DNA of 48,279 nucleotides from an uncultured Candidatus Saccharibacteria bacterium (GTDB taxonomy: Bacteria > Patescibacteriota > Saccharimonadia > Saccharimonadales > Saccharimonadaceae): the NCBI GenBank assembly GCA_947166895.1, contig CAMVFY010000004.1, positions 1-48,279 on the forward strand, in the 5' to 3' direction. Shown in pieces: positions 15,814 to 25,416 of the stretch (position 1 is its first letter; the number at the start of each line of letters is the position of its first letter). The translations under genes and the position numbers were made by a program. Below the pieces are notes generated by a model. That model had not been told where the DNA came from and made no database searches. It was given only the letters and a program-made list of their open reading frames with translations.

Positions 15814-15835
15814 ACGCCTTTCCTAATTGAATGTT

Positions 15836-15853
15836 AGATGTTTTCTAACATCT
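15836..15853. promoter_or_regulatory. Inverted repeat at the start of the surface-protein transcript
   Basis: AGATGTT, four bases, AACATCT. It lies at the expected transcription start of the gene at 14260, just past its -10 box. It could be an operator or a 5' mRNA hairpin. Confidence 0.4.
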
Positions 15854-15854
15854 T

Positions 15855-15863
15855 AGATTAGCA
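15855..15863 (-). promoter_or_regulatory. Extended -10 of the surface-protein gene
   Basis: The minus strand reads TGCTAATCT about 41 bases before the start codon, giving a leader that contains the inverted repeat and an AGGAAAGG ribosome-binding site. Confidence 0.55.
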
Positions 15864-15898
15864 TAATAATTTTCGTTTGTAAATAATTTTTTCAAAAA

Positions 15899-16480
15899 TT
15901 ATTTAATAATCTTGTCGATAATCCCATAGTTCAAAGCCTCCTCGGCGCTCATCCAGTTGTCGCGGTCCATATCTTTCACCACTTGTTTCAATTCTTTACC
16001 GGTATTTTTTGCAAAAATCTCTGCCAGGCGTTTTTTCAGAAACACACCCTCTCGGAGCATTATCTCTTGATCGGTAATTTTGCCCTGCGTCCCAGACGAC
16101 GGCTGATGAATCATAATCCTAGCGTTTGGTAAACAATACCTTTTGCCCTTCGTACCAGAGGACAAAAGCATCGCCCCCATACTCGCCTGAAGCCCTATCC
16201 CGATCGTTTCTACGTCCGGCTCGATATAATTCATCGTGTCAATAATCGCAAGGCCATCATACACCGAGCCGCCTGGCGAATTAATGTATAGCTTGATTGG
16301 TTTTTTCGCATCTTCGTGCGCCAAATACAACAATTGCGCAATTACTAAGTTGGCCGTATGTGCATTTACTTCCTCACCGAGGAAAATAATCCGGTCGTTT
16401 AAAAGCCGCGAATAAATATCAAACGCCCGTTCCCCCTTATTAGTTTCTTCCACCACCGTTGGTACTAAATAATCTTTCAT
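15899..16480 (-). CDS. clpP: ATP-dependent Clp protease proteolytic subunit
   Basis: Serine protease that forms the barrel used by ClpC. At 193 aa it has normal length. Catalytic Ser100 is in LQASMGAM, His125 is in IMIHQPS, and the Asp lies in the [13 protein letters not shown] segment. [15 protein letters not shown] forms the oxyanion region. A propeptide is absent or very short. It lies one base after clpC and has ACTCC just upstream on the plus strand, i.e. GGAGT on the minus strand, as Shine-Dalgarno, so the two are cotranscribed from the CIRCE-controlled promoter. Confidence 0.96.
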   Translation of the reverse strand: MKDYLVPTVVEETNKGERAFDIYSRLLNDRIIFLGEEVNAHTANLVIAQLLYLAHEDAKKPIKLYINSPGGSVYDGLAIIDTMNYIEPDVETIGIGLQASMGAMLLSSGTKGKRYCLPNARIMIHQPSSGTQGKITDQEIMLREGVFLKKRLAEIFAKNTGKELKQVVKDMDRDNWMSAEEALNYGIIDKIIK

Positions 16481-16481
16481 T

Positions 16482-18950
16482 TTACTCCTTTACTAACTTT
16501 AACTTTTTTCCGACTAGTTTAAGCGTTGGAATATCCCCTTTCGTGAGCTTCCCCGCAATAATTTCTTCGCTAAGTAGCGACTCCACCTCATCCTCAATTT
16601 TGCGTCTCAAAGGCCGCGCCCCATTCTTTGGATCGTAGCCTTCGCTGATGAGATATTCTTTGGCCTTCTCGTCAACTTTTAAGCCAATTCCCTTTGTGGC
16701 AAGACGTTTTCTTAGATCATCAATCAAATTGTCAAAAATCTTCTCTACATTTTGCTTCGTCAACGCATGAAACACTATCACATTATCTAACCGGTTGATT
16801 AGCTCTGGCCGCATCGCTTTCTTTAAGGCTTTCATCGCATAGGATTTATTTTCCTCATATTCCTCAGCCAAAGCTTTTTTATCCTTCGCCGTTTTGGCGC
16901 TAAAGCCAAGTTCGCTTTCGCGATACATATCCGCCGAGCCCAAATTAGACGTTAGTATCACGATGGTATTGTTAAACTTAATCTTGCTCCCCTGTCCATC
17001 CGTCAACACACCATCTTCCAATATTTGCAGTAGCAAATTAAACACATCTGGGTGCGCCTTTTCAATCTCGTCAAACAAAATCACCGAATAGGGCTTCCGC
17101 CGTACCGCCTCAGTTAATTTGCCACCATCATCATACCCCACGTAGCCCGCCGGCGCCCCCACCAACCGCGACACGTTATGTTTTTCACCAAATTCACTCA
17201 TATCAATTTTAACTAACGCATTTTCCCCGCCAAACACTTCGCGCGCTATCACCCGAGCCAACTCGGTTTTACCCACTCCCGTCGGCCCCATAAAGATAAA
17301 CGAACCAATCGGCCGCCGCGAATCAGCAATACCACTTCGCCCTCGCCGAATCGCCTTTGCCACCGCCGCTATCGCCTCATCTTGCCCGATAATCGATTTT
17401 TTTAACTCATCCTCTAGCCCAAGTAGCATCTTCATCTCGCTACCATGGACTTTTGAAACCGGAATTCCGGTCTTTAGTGACACCGCCGTCGCCAAATTAT
17501 CCTCCGTGAGCTTTGGATTTTCCGCTCGCTTTACGCCAGCTTTTTCAAGCTTCTTAATCTCTTGCTCCAACTTCGCCAGCTCGGTTTTATAATTGGCGGC
17601 CTTTTCGTAATCCTCTTTTTCGGCGGCTTCGGTGATTTTATTTTCGAGCGACGATTTTTCGATTTTTAGCTTCTTATATTTACCGCCGCCTTTTTTATCG
17701 GCCGCAACCCTACAAATTGCCGACGCCTCATCAATAATATCAATCACTTTATCCGGCATAAACCGATCATTAATATACCTCTGGCTCATCGTAATGGCAG
17801 TTTCAAGAACTGCGTCCGAAATTACCACACCATGGTGTTTTTCGTAATGTCCCTTTATGCCCTTCAAAATCCTAAGTGTCACCGCCGCTGATGGCTCCTC
17901 CACCATTACGGTCTGAAAACGCCTCGAAAGTGCCTTGTCCTTTTCAATCGTCTTGCGATATTCGTCTAGTGTCGTCGCACCAATCAAATTGATCGAATTT
18001 CGCGCCAGCGCCGGCTTCAAAATATTCGCCGCGTCCATTGAACCCTCACTTGAACCTGCGCCACAAAGCAGATGAATCTCGTCAATAAAGAGCAGTATCG
18101 AATCGTCCCCCGTCGCCTCGTCAATAATCCCCTTAATTCGTTCCTCAAATTCTCCCCGAAACTTCGTCCCGGCTACTACCGACGATAAATCTACCTGGTA
18201 AATATGCTTACCAATCAAATTCCCCGGTACCTGCGTCTTAGAAATCCTCGTAGCGAGCCCCTCCACGATTGCCGTCTTACCTACCCCAGCTTCACCAATT
18301 AATACCGGATTCGATTTTGTTCGACGAGAAAGTACCGTCACCACCCGCTCAATCTCCTGTTCACGTCCAATCACCGCATCTAATTTGCCCATTCTTGCTT
18401 CTTCGGTCAAATCCTTCCCGTAACGGCTAAGAAACTTAAGCGGCTTTTTCTTTAGATACTTCGCTTTTTCAGCTTTTAACTTTTCGTCTTTAGTTTGCTC
18501 CTCTACCAAATCCTCAATCTCGTCCAAAATTTTTTCATTATCAACTTTAAGCCCCATCAAAATCAGCGACGCTCGCGAGTTTGGCTGACTAAGTAGTGCA
18601 TATAATATATGCTCCGTCCCAATTACCGTGAGGCCCTGCTCTTTAACGTAGTTTTGCGCCATCCGAAGCGTCAAAATCACTGCCTCCGATAATGACATCA
18701 TCGCCATATCGCTTCCGGGCACCTCCACCGCTACCTTATTAAGGGCTTTTTCTACTTCCTCAAGAGTCGCACCTTCGTCTCGTACCAACCTCGCACCAGT
18801 CGACGTATCTATCGACATCACACCAAGTAGCAGATGTTCCGTCCCCATGTAACCGTTATTATACCTTTTACTATAAAAGTCGGCTTTTTGCAAAGCAAAC
18901 CTCGCATTTTCCGACAAATGATTCATAATTTCACTAAATTCTGCTTGCAT
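16482..18950 (-). CDS. clpC: ATP-dependent Clp protease ATP-binding subunit ClpC
   Basis: Hsp100 unfoldase that feeds ClpP. Order: Clp_N double repeat ([32 protein letters not shown]), first AAA+ domain ([28 protein letters not shown]), a coiled coil with UVR motif ([18 protein letters not shown]), and second AAA+ domain ([33 protein letters not shown]). The frame extends ten codons further (MRVLVCYTGG), but I chose the ATG at 18950, giving 822 aa, because the -10 box TATACT lies six bases before it. This places clpC under a CIRCE element, which means HrcA-type heat-shock control. Confidence 0.95.
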   Translation of the reverse strand: MQAEFSEIMNHLSENARFALQKADFYSKRYNNGYMGTEHLLLGVMSIDTSTGARLVRDEGATLEEVEKALNKVAVEVPGSDMAMMSLSEAVILTLRMAQNYVKEQGLTVIGTEHILYALLSQPNSRASLILMGLKVDNEKILDEIEDLVEEQTKDEKLKAEKAKYLKKKPLKFLSRYGKDLTEEARMGKLDAVIGREQEIERVVTVLSRRTKSNPVLIGEAGVGKTAIVEGLATRISKTQVPGNLIGKHIYQVDLSSVVAGTKFRGEFEERIKGIIDEATGDDSILLFIDEIHLLCGAGSSEGSMDAANILKPALARNSINLIGATTLDEYRKTIEKDKALSRRFQTVMVEEPSAAVTLRILKGIKGHYEKHHGVVISDAVLETAITMSQRYINDRFMPDKVIDIIDEASAICRVAADKKGGGKYKKLKIEKSSLENKITEAAEKEDYEKAANYKTELAKLEQEIKKLEKAGVKRAENPKLTEDNLATAVSLKTGIPVSKVHGSEMKMLLGLEDELKKSIIGQDEAIAAVAKAIRRGRSGIADSRRPIGSFIFMGPTGVGKTELARVIAREVFGGENALVKIDMSEFGEKHNVSRLVGAPAGYVGYDDGGKLTEAVRRKPYSVILFDEIEKAHPDVFNLLLQILEDGVLTDGQGSKIKFNNTIVILTSNLGSADMYRESELGFSAKTAKDKKALAEEYEENKSYAMKALKKAMRPELINRLDNVIVFHALTKQNVEKIFDNLIDDLRKRLATKGIGLKVDEKAKEYLISEGYDPKNGARPLRRKIEDEVESLLSEEIIAGKLTKGDIPTLKLVGKKLKLVKE

Positions 18951-18956
18951 ACCCCC

Positions 18957-18985
18957 AGTATAACAAACTAGCACTCTCACGTCAA
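18957..18985 (-). promoter_or_regulatory. clpC promoter with -35 and -10 boxes
   Basis: The minus strand reads TTGACG, 17 bases, TATACT, then six bases to ATG. This is one of the few promoters here with a recognisable -35. Its -35 lies inside the CIRCE spacer, so a bound repressor would block RNA polymerase. Confidence 0.82.
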
Positions 18986-18994
18986 GAGTGCTAG
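18968..18994. promoter_or_regulatory. CIRCE element (HrcA operator)
   Basis: CTAGCACTC, nine bases, GAGTGCTAG. It is a perfect 9-bp inverted repeat that fits the CIRCE consensus TTAGCACTC-N9-GAGTGCTAA with only the outermost base pair changed. It overlaps the clpC promoter. In the other direction it follows the surface-protein gene at 19010. Confidence 0.92.
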
Positions 18995-19009
18995 TTACCT
19001 ATTTTTCAT

Positions 19010-19903
19010 CTATTTGCGTCGCGCCGCTAGTCCACAATATGCTGCTATCATAATCGCGATAATACCCCCGGCCGCAATCGCCACATAGTCAATCGCCTCA
19101 GCACTTGCGTTCTCGGTTTTAGTATTACTACCCGTATTTGGCACCGGGATTTCTGGCTCTTCCGGCTCCTCTGGCACCACTGGTTCCTCTGGTAGTTGGT
19201 ATGGCATTCTCAAATAAAATGGGCCAAAAATCACCGAGTCAGGTATCCCAAATTCTTCTACACTAATTAGTCCATCGTAATCCGTAACATCAAATATAGT
19301 CAAGATTCCAGTATCAGAATCAAAGCTGTAGTGTCCATCCTCGGTAATACTTCGACAAAATGTATGGCCAAAAAACGGCTCTACTCCAAAACATAAAAAG
19401 TTTAGCGGTGGCATTAATTGCACTTTTAGTTCTTTTCCATTTAATTCCATAGATAGTTCACTCGTATCAAAATCTACAATCTTACCGATATCCACATTAA
19501 AATATGTCAATTTTTTATTATTGGTTATGTCGACTTCCTCTACCAAATCTCCAATCTCTGCCAAATTCAAATGTTCAAGCTCAAGATTATGTGAAAGATC
19601 AATCGAGGGTATCCAGCTATACCTTAAAACAAGAACTTTTAATCCCAAAAGCTTCTCGACACCATCCGCACTTGTAATATTAGCGCATTGCACCTCCTCC
19701 AGCCTTGCTAGTTGTTCGTCGTTAAGCCCAGTCTCAGGGATGGCTTCGTTAGGATTCTCGACTATGAATGCAGCCTCGACGCAATCATAAAAAGTTTGGT
19801 CCGTAAATCCCGCCGACATACTCGCAAAAGCCTCCGGCGCACTAAAAAACCACGCGCCGCCGACTACCGCCCCGATTATAATTGCAATTGTTTGTTTTTT
19901 CAT
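19010..19903 (-). CDS. Leucine-rich-repeat surface protein with a possible sorting signal
   Basis: 297 aa. A signal peptide (KKQTIAIIIGAVVGGAWFF, cleavage probably near AFA-S) leads into a helical cap with TFYDCVEAAF. Three or four degenerate leucine-rich repeats follow (LLGLKVLVLRY, NLELEHLNLAEIG, NNKKLTYFNVDIG). After them come a beta-rich part with two Cys, a Pro/Glu-rich linker (about 235-258), VPNTG, a hydrophobic segment and a basic RRK end. The last part has the order of an LPXTG cell-wall sorting signal, though the spacer between VPNTG and the membrane segment is longer than usual. It is probably displayed on the surface. Confidence 0.82.
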   Translation of the reverse strand: MKKQTIAIIIGAVVGGAWFFSAPEAFASMSAGFTDQTFYDCVEAAFIVENPNEAIPETGLNDEQLARLEEVQCANITSADGVEKLLGLKVLVLRYSWIPSIDLSHNLELEHLNLAEIGDLVEEVDITNNKKLTYFNVDIGKIVDFDTSELSMELNGKELKVQLMPPLNFLCFGVEPFFGHTFCRSITEDGHYSFDSDTGILTIFDVTDYDGLISVEEFGIPDSVIFGPFYLRMPYQLPEEPVVPEEPEEPEIPVPNTGSNTKTENASAEAIDYVAIAAGGIIAIMIAAYCGLAARRK

Positions 19904-19929
19904 GTTGATGTTGCACCTTTCTATTTTAG

Positions 19930-19958
19930 AGCATAAACGTTTTTCAAAAAATTGTCAA
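19930..19958 (-). promoter_or_regulatory. Canonical promoter of the LRR surface protein
   Basis: The minus strand reads TTGACA, 17 bases, TATGCT, followed by a leader of about 20 bases with AAGGTG. A consensus -35 and a leader both occur here, unlike at most housekeeping genes in this window. Confidence 0.8.
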
Positions 19959-19985
19959 GCCTTTTTATCACTATTTTTAACTTTG

Positions 19986-19994
19986 TGTTATAAT
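19986..19994 (+). promoter_or_regulatory. Extended -10 of the AMP-dependent ligase gene
   Basis: TGTTATAAT is followed by a 30-base stretch with GAGGT before the ATG at 20025. It is divergent from the LRR gene. Confidence 0.7.
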
Positions 19995-20024
19995 CACCTT
20001 AAGTTTAAATCAAGCGAGGTAAAA

Positions 20025-21725
20025 ATGTTAAAAATCAAAGGCCAAAAAAGAGATCCTTTTGTGCCACCACTCAGTATTTCAGCGCTCTTTAATCTATCCA
20101 GCTTTCGCCATTGGAACCAAATTGTCGTCAACCAAAAAGAATTTGATTTTACTCGCCGCGAGCTTAAATCTGATCGCAAAATTCTCGCCAAAGCTTTCCT
20201 TGCGCTCGGCATCAAAAAAGGCGACATCATCACTGTTGCAACCGGACGTAGCATGTATGACAACATCCTTATTTTTCTCGCCGCCAACAAAATCGGCGCC
20301 ATCGTGAGTTTTTTGGACGAAAAAACTCCCCGCGAAACGCTGCTTCATTACATCCAAGAATTTAACTCTAAGCTAGTCATTACATATAAATACAACGACA
20401 AACGCATCAAAGAGCTAAAACACGACGCCAAAACCATCCAAAACATCCTTAATCTTGATGGCAAATTAATCGATGAGGGGGATATCGACGATTCGCAAGA
20501 AGAAGATATCGAAATGTCCGTCCTTGATCATATCTGGTTAGGCGCACAAACAGTTCGCAAAGTCGCCGAAAAATATCGCGGGCATATTCCAAAAAATATC
20601 TTCGGTGGCAAAAACGAAGCCATAGTTACTTTTACTTCTGGCTCCACTTCCGGCCCCAAGCCTATGGTTTTTACCAACAAAGCCCTGATTGCCGCCGCAT
20701 TATTTTCCAAAGCCGCTTCCGGCATCAAAATGTGGGATAAAGAAATCCGCACTTGGTTTTCTTTTGTTAAATTTGACTGCCCCTACGGATTTTGGACCTC
20801 GGTCCTAACTCCCATCATTGGCGGCAGTTCCGTCATCCTCACCCCCGACTTAGACAAAGACAATTACCCTTATTACTTTGGCAAAGAAATTAACGTCGTC
20901 CAAGCCGTTCCGCTTCTCTTTTCAATGCTCCCTAATGTTTTACCAGAAGATCTAGACCTGTCTTCTGTCAAAATGTGTATTTCTGGTGGCGAGCGTCTCG
21001 AAAAGCAAGCTTCGCTCGATATTGCCGATTATTTTGCCGCGCATGGTGCCACCGTCAAAATGTGTAACGGTTATGGCGTCGGAGAATGTCTCGGCTCCAT
21101 CACTGTCGCTGTTGGCTCTACTTACCACCCCGACACCGTCGGGAAAGTTGTCCCCGGCGCACACGTTATGGTTCTAGATCCCGAAACCGGCGAAGAACTC
21201 GACTTTGGTAAGACTGGCCTACTTTATGTCTCCGGCAAACACACCCTAAAACGCTACTTCAATCGCCCCGAACTCACCGAAGAAAAAATCCTGAAAATCC
21301 GCGGCCGTAATTATATCAACACCGGCGATCTCGCCACCGTTTCCGAAACCGGCTTCGTTACTTTAGTCGGTCGCGCCACTTTCTTCATTAACACCGTTCC
21401 AGCCAAAGTTTATTACGAAGTCGTCCGCGCGTCCATTGCAAGAAACGAAGTTGTCAAAAGCTGTTACGTCGTCAAAATGCCCGACGCTAAACTTGGCTGG
21501 GCTTCCTGTGCCTTTGTGGTCGTAAATGATGGCATCGGCAAAAACAACGAAACTCGTCGCAAAATTGCTAAAGAATCCACGACGCCCTTCTATATCGGCA
21601 AGCGCCGCATTACCCTAAAGGAATACGAAATTCCCCGTCGCGTAGTCTTCCTTGACGAGCTCCCCCTCACCCGCGCCAACAAAATCGACTTCCGAAAACT
21701 CGAACGCATGGCGAAAGAATTATAA
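20025..21725 (+). CDS. AMP-dependent synthetase/ligase (acyl-activating enzyme)
   Basis: 566 aa adenylate-forming enzyme. The ATP-binding P-loop is TFTSGSTSGPKP. Then come GGERLEK, the adenine-binding CNGYGVGECLG, the NTGDLATV motif with its catalytic Asp, and a C-terminal RANKIDFRKLE that supplies the lysine. The class activates a carboxylic acid as an adenylate and passes it to CoA, a carrier protein or another acceptor. The substrate is not evident, and no carrier protein or transferase gene is adjacent. The frame opens 41 codons earlier, but that part overlaps the divergent gene and its promoter. ATG at 20025 has GAGGT upstream and a family-like start. It ends in palindrome E5. Confidence 0.88.
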   Translation: MLKIKGQKRDPFVPPLSISALFNLSSFRHWNQIVVNQKEFDFTRRELKSDRKILAKAFLALGIKKGDIITVATGRSMYDNILIFLAANKIGAIVSFLDEKTPRETLLHYIQEFNSKLVITYKYNDKRIKELKHDAKTIQNILNLDGKLIDEGDIDDSQEEDIEMSVLDHIWLGAQTVRKVAEKYRGHIPKNIFGGKNEAIVTFTSGSTSGPKPMVFTNKALIAAALFSKAASGIKMWDKEIRTWFSFVKFDCPYGFWTSVLTPIIGGSSVILTPDLDKDNYPYYFGKEINVVQAVPLLFSMLPNVLPEDLDLSSVKMCISGGERLEKQASLDIADYFAAHGATVKMCNGYGVGECLGSITVAVGSTYHPDTVGKVVPGAHVMVLDPETGEELDFGKTGLLYVSGKHTLKRYFNRPELTEEKILKIRGRNYINTGDLATVSETGFVTLVGRATFFINTVPAKVYYEVVRASIARNEVVKSCYVVKMPDAKLGWASCAFVVVNDGIGKNNETRRKIAKESTTPFYIGKRRITLKEYEIPRRVVFLDELPLTRANKIDFRKLERMAKEL

Positions 21726-21800
21726 AAATACCATTTTGAGGACCATAAGCTTGGGCGAGCACCCTTGAGCGTATCCGAAAAATGGTATTTTATAATTCTT
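21715..21800. repeat. Palindromic element E5 between convergent genes
   Basis: The arms at 21715-21743 and 21773-21800 match over about 22 bp. The left arm includes the last codons and stop of the ligase gene, and the right arm reaches the galU stop. The 29-bp core (21744-21772) is the E2 core with one G-to-A change. The right arm is thus an inverted copy of the ligase 3' end. The whole could act as a two-way terminator. Confidence 0.88.
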
Positions 21801-22626
21801 ATCTACAAACTACATTGTTTGCATGTAGCCAACCTTCAACCGAACCACCATCAAGATATTCACCGGTGGTTGGCGCCACCCGCATTACTCCGCCATCCTT
21901 AATATATTCATCAATCGGGTCGGTCACCATGTATTCCTGGTCCTTCGGTCCAAAATCATTCTCCTCAACATATTTTACGATTCGCTTTAGTAAATCAGGC
22001 GCCATAATATATTTCGATACATTAATTAGATTCGACGGTGCCTCCTCTGGAGTAGGTTTTTCCACCACGCCAACCAATTTCCCATCCTCTTCCGACAAAA
22101 CGCCGTACTTTTCGACATCCTTCTTATCAATCTCTACACCTAAAATCGCCGACTCACCCTCACCAGCCGCATGGATCAAAGCCTCCGCTGCCGATTCACC
22201 TCCTGGATTCCAAATAAAATCATCGCCCATAAACACTAGCACTGGCTCGTCAATCTTATATTCTTCTACCACCATCGCAATCGGCACCGCCGTACCATAT
22301 TTACCCGCCGGGTCCTGTACGGTATAGTGAATCGTCACATCATCCGGCAAAGTTTTTGCGAGTTTCAACCTATCCTCTTTACCCCGGTCAATCAAATACT
22401 GATTAAGCGCCAAATTATCTTTGTAAAACTCCTGCACCTGGCAAGGTTCTACATTGGATATCACCATATAAATATCCTTAACGCCAGCCTTTATGAGCTC
22501 TTGCACCGAATAGTCCACTAGCGGCCGATTCCCCACCGGGAGCATTGATTTTTCTATAATTTTGGTAATTGGCAGCCGCCTCGTCCCCCATCCGGCGACT
22601 GGAATAATCGCTTTAGAAATTTTCAT
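21799..22626 (-). CDS. galU: UTP-glucose-1-phosphate uridylyltransferase
   Basis: Makes UDP-glucose for glycans. The nucleotide-binding start IPVAGWGTRRLPITK, then EKSMLPVGNRPLVDY, EPVLVFMGDDFIW, GVVEKPTPEEAPS and YIMAPDLL are typical of bacterial GalU. At 275 aa it is close to the usual length. The start follows a -10 box nine bases upstream that overlaps the gpmI stop, so galU can be transcribed with gpmI or alone. It converges on the ligase gene at palindrome E5. Confidence 0.94.
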   Translation of the reverse strand: MKISKAIIPVAGWGTRRLPITKIIEKSMLPVGNRPLVDYSVQELIKAGVKDIYMVISNVEPCQVQEFYKDNLALNQYLIDRGKEDRLKLAKTLPDDVTIHYTVQDPAGKYGTAVPIAMVVEEYKIDEPVLVFMGDDFIWNPGGESAAEALIHAAGEGESAILGVEIDKKDVEKYGVLSEEDGKLVGVVEKPTPEEAPSNLINVSKYIMAPDLLKRIVKYVEENDFGPKDQEYMVTDPIDEYIKDGGVMRVAPTTGEYLDGGSVEGWLHANNVVCR

Positions 22627-22635
22627 AATACCCTG

Positions 22636-22644
22636 ATTATAACA
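22636..22644 (-). promoter_or_regulatory. Extended -10 of galU
   Basis: The minus strand reads TGTTATAAT nine bases before ATG, overlapping the end of gpmI. Confidence 0.6.
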
Positions 22645-24286
22645 CAGAAATCAGTGGCCGTCCCCATTCTACCGGATAGTCATCTTGGCCCAGCATTACC
22701 GCCACAGTTGCCGCAATGTTTTTAAGTCCCGCATCGTCCAACTTAGCGAGTTGGTATTTTTGTCGGTTACTAGTATGATCATAAATAATGCAGGGCACCT
22801 TGTTGGTAGTGTGTGAAGTTTTTTTCATGCCAGTTTCATCTAGTAGTTCTTCGGCATTACCATGGTCCGCCACGATAATCATTGCGCCACCTTTTTTATC
22901 AACTTCTGCCGCAATTCTAGAAAGCGCGATATCTATTGCTTCCATCGCCACAATCGTAGCTTCCATATCTGCCGTGTGGCCCACCATATCGCCACCCGGG
23001 AAATTTAGCCGTATAAACTTGTATTTTGCCAGATTTTCAATCACCGCATCTGCAATCTCCGCCGACTTCATCCAAGGCCTCGTCTCAAACGGCTCAGTAT
23101 CCGATTCTATTTTCAAAAATTCCTCTAAGTTTGCTTTTTCGTAACTATTTCCGTTAAAATAATACGTAATATGCCCAAATTTTACCGTCTCCGAAACTGC
23201 TAATTGGCTAATCTCTTTTTTGCTCAAAAACCGATTTAGGGTATCCGTGATATTACTTGGCTCCACCAAACGGTGTTCTGGCACGTGCGTGTCCGAATTA
23301 TATTCTGTCATCCCCACAAAATACACATCATCTGGCGTATAACCACCACGATTAAAATACGGAAAATCCCAGTACGTAAACGCCTGCGCTATCTCAATCG
23401 CCCGGTCCGCCCGAAAGTCAAAGTAAATTAACCCGTCACCTTTTTCAATCTTTCCAACCGGCCGATCCTTTTCATCAACCACCACGAATGCCGGCAAATC
23501 TTGATCCTGCACCGCCGGATTCAGCCGCCGAAGCGTCATCACCCCTTCCTCTGCCGACCTAAAATAATAGTCTGCCTCACCGTTTACCATCATATCCCAA
23601 CCCCGCGCCACAACCGACCAATCGTTTTCGTACCTATCTGCCACCGTCGTCATCCGACCACCACCTGACGCAATCTTGATGTCGGCATCCGGAAATCTAG
23701 TCGCAAAATCCTCAAATCTTCTAATAAACTTTGGCTCCGACTGCGGCGACACATCTCGACCATCAAAAATCGCATGCACCCGTATTCGCCGAATACCCTC
23801 CGCATAAGCGCGCTCTATCATCTGTTCCAAATGCGAAATATGGCTATGCACCCCACCATCTGAGAAAATCCCTGCAAAGTGTAAAGTCGCAGGTGTCATC
23901 CTTTCATTATACCATACATCACTAGAATTGTCAACTGTAGCCACAATCTTGTTCTCTCTCGTAATCCGCGAAATCACCCCTCGCCAAGCGTCCGAGTTAA
24001 ATATCTCGCCCGAATTAAAAGCTTCTTCAATTCTAGCAATTCCCTGCTTAATCGCTCTGCCCGCCCCCATTGTATTGTGCCCAACTTCGGAGTTGCCCAT
24101 CTGCCCAGAAAGTAATCCCACCGCCTCGCCAGACGCATCTAATGCAATATGCGGGCACTCTCTCGCCGCTTTACCCAAAAACGAAGTTCTTGCTTTTGAA
24201 ACCGCATTGCCCGGTCCATCCGGCGCCAACCCCACTCCATCTAAAATAGCCAAAACTATCGGCCCATCAAACGATAATTTATCCAT
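22637..24286 (-). CDS. gpmI: 2,3-bisphosphoglycerate-independent phosphoglycerate mutase
   Basis: Interconverts 3- and 2-phosphoglycerate using two manganese ions and a phosphoserine. The opening metal site is LAILDGVGLAPDG, the nucleophile Ser66 is in GQMGNSEVGHN, the substrate loop has HIFDGRD-like HAIFDGRDVSP, and ADHGNAEELLD supplies the C-terminal metal ligands. At 549 aa it is slightly longer than the usual 510-515. It joins pgi, pgk and pyk in this window as glycolysis genes. Its start has TATAAT six bases upstream within the aguA end. Confidence 0.96.
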   Translation of the reverse strand: MDKLSFDGPIVLAILDGVGLAPDGPGNAVSKARTSFLGKAARECPHIALDASGEAVGLLSGQMGNSEVGHNTMGAGRAIKQGIARIEEAFNSGEIFNSDAWRGVISRITRENKIVATVDNSSDVWYNERMTPATLHFAGIFSDGGVHSHISHLEQMIERAYAEGIRRIRVHAIFDGRDVSPQSEPKFIRRFEDFATRFPDADIKIASGGGRMTTVADRYENDWSVVARGWDMMVNGEADYYFRSAEEGVMTLRRLNPAVQDQDLPAFVVVDEKDRPVGKIEKGDGLIYFDFRADRAIEIAQAFTYWDFPYFNRGGYTPDDVYFVGMTEYNSDTHVPEHRLVEPSNITDTLNRFLSKKEISQLAVSETVKFGHITYYFNGNSYEKANLEEFLKIESDTEPFETRPWMKSAEIADAVIENLAKYKFIRLNFPGGDMVGHTADMEATIVAMEAIDIALSRIAAEVDKKGGAMIIVADHGNAEELLDETGMKKTSHTTNKVPCIIYDHTSNRQKYQLAKLDDAGLKNIAATVAVMLGQDDYPVEWGRPLISVL

Positions 24287-24292
24287 AAACGT

Positions 24293-24301
24293 ATTATATC
24301 A
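24293..24301 (-). promoter_or_regulatory. Leaderless promoter of gpmI
   Basis: The minus strand reads TGATATAAT six bases before ATG, overlapping the aguA stop codon. Confidence 0.75.
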
Positions 24302-25393
24302 TACCTTCGGGACTTGTTGAGTAATACAATGGATATTACCGCCACCAAGCAAAATCTCACGCGCATAAACCGTTTCAATCACTCTATCCGGGAACAACGC
24401 CTGCAAAGTCCGGATCGCTGCTTCATCATGCGGATCATTAAAGACGGGCAAAATTATCGCACCATTACAGTTGTAATAATTAATATAAGAAGCTGGCAAC
24501 CTATCGCCCTCATTACGAGGAAAAGTCCCCTCCACTACATCAACACCTTCCGACTCTTCTTTAGTAATAGTTACCACATTCGGGACATGTATTTTTATAA
24601 TTTCAAGTTGGCGACCACGCGCATCAGTCACAGATTGCAAATATTCTAAATCTCTCACCGACCGCTCATGCTGTGGATCGGAAGTGTTATCTTCCCAAGC
24701 CAGTACTACCTTACCCGGCGCAACAAACTGACATACATTATCAACGTGTCCATTAGTATCTTCGTCCTTATAAATACCGTAAGGAACCCACAAAACTTTC
24801 TCGGCACCACAATAGTCTAATAGATATCTCTCAATTTCCTCCTTGCTCTTACCTGGATTACGCCCTTCATCAAGTAGGGTTTCTTCCGTCACAAGCAAAG
24901 TGCCTTCGCCGTCAGAATGAACCGAGCCACCCTCAAGCACAAAATCATCTGTGCGATACCTGTCAACTTTCTCAATTGCCGCCATCTTACTAGCAATAGC
25001 ATCGTCTAAATCCCACGGAAAATAAATCCCATTAACTAAACCACCGTAGCCGTTAAAAGCCCAGTCCACCGCACGCATTTCACCTTGATTATTAACCACC
25101 ATCGTAGCACCAGTATCGCGAATCCACGAATCGTTGTTTGATATCTCCACTACTTGGACGTTTGGCAAATTCATCCCCAGCACGTGAGAATACTGAGACT
25201 GGTTTACCCCCAAAACCACCGGTTCATGCTTTGCTATTTTTTCAATCACTTCACGAAAAGCCTTCTGTGCCGGTTTAGCACCGCCTCTCCAGTTATCCGG
25301 ACGCTCCGGCCATAGTAGATAAGTACATTTATGAGGTGCAAGTTCCGACGGCATATAAAAGTCGTCTTGTTTGGGAGTTGAATTTAGTCTCAC
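24299..25393 (-). CDS. aguA: Agmatine deiminase
   Basis: Converts agmatine to N-carbamoylputrescine and ammonia. Peptidylarginine deiminase-fold family, 364 aa as usual. Signatures are LLWPERPDNWRGGAKPAQ, SWIRDTGA with its substrate-binding Asp, FVLEGGS, GTDTNGHVDN-like DTNGHVDN and the catalytic Cys356 in GGGNIHCITQQ. The start codon is GTG at 25393 with AAGG seven bases upstream; an in-frame ATG 13 codons later would cut into conserved sequence. It is third in the unit with the carbamoyltransferase and antiporter genes. An 11-bp hairpin lies in the gap before it. Confidence 0.96.
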   Translation of the reverse strand: MRLNSTPKQDDFYMPSELAPHKCTYLLWPERPDNWRGGAKPAQKAFREVIEKIAKHEPVVLGVNQSQYSHVLGMNLPNVQVVEISNNDSWIRDTGATMVVNNQGEMRAVDWAFNGYGGLVNGIYFPWDLDDAIASKMAAIEKVDRYRTDDFVLEGGSVHSDGEGTLLVTEETLLDEGRNPGKSKEEIERYLLDYCGAEKVLWVPYGIYKDEDTNGHVDNVCQFVAPGKVVLAWEDNTSDPQHERSVRDLEYLQSVTDARGRQLEIIKIHVPNVVTITKEESEGVDVVEGTFPRNEGDRLPASYINYYNCNGAIILPVFNDPHDEAAIRTLQALFPDRVIETVYAREILLGGGNIHCITQQVPKV

Positions 25394-25416
25394 TTAAAAC
25401 CTTCTTTCTTTAACTT

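Noticed and set aside
19902-20024. Longer N-terminus for the AMP-dependent ligase
   Set aside because: It would start inside the divergent LRR gene's start region and span both promoters. The extra 41 residues do not look like the family.
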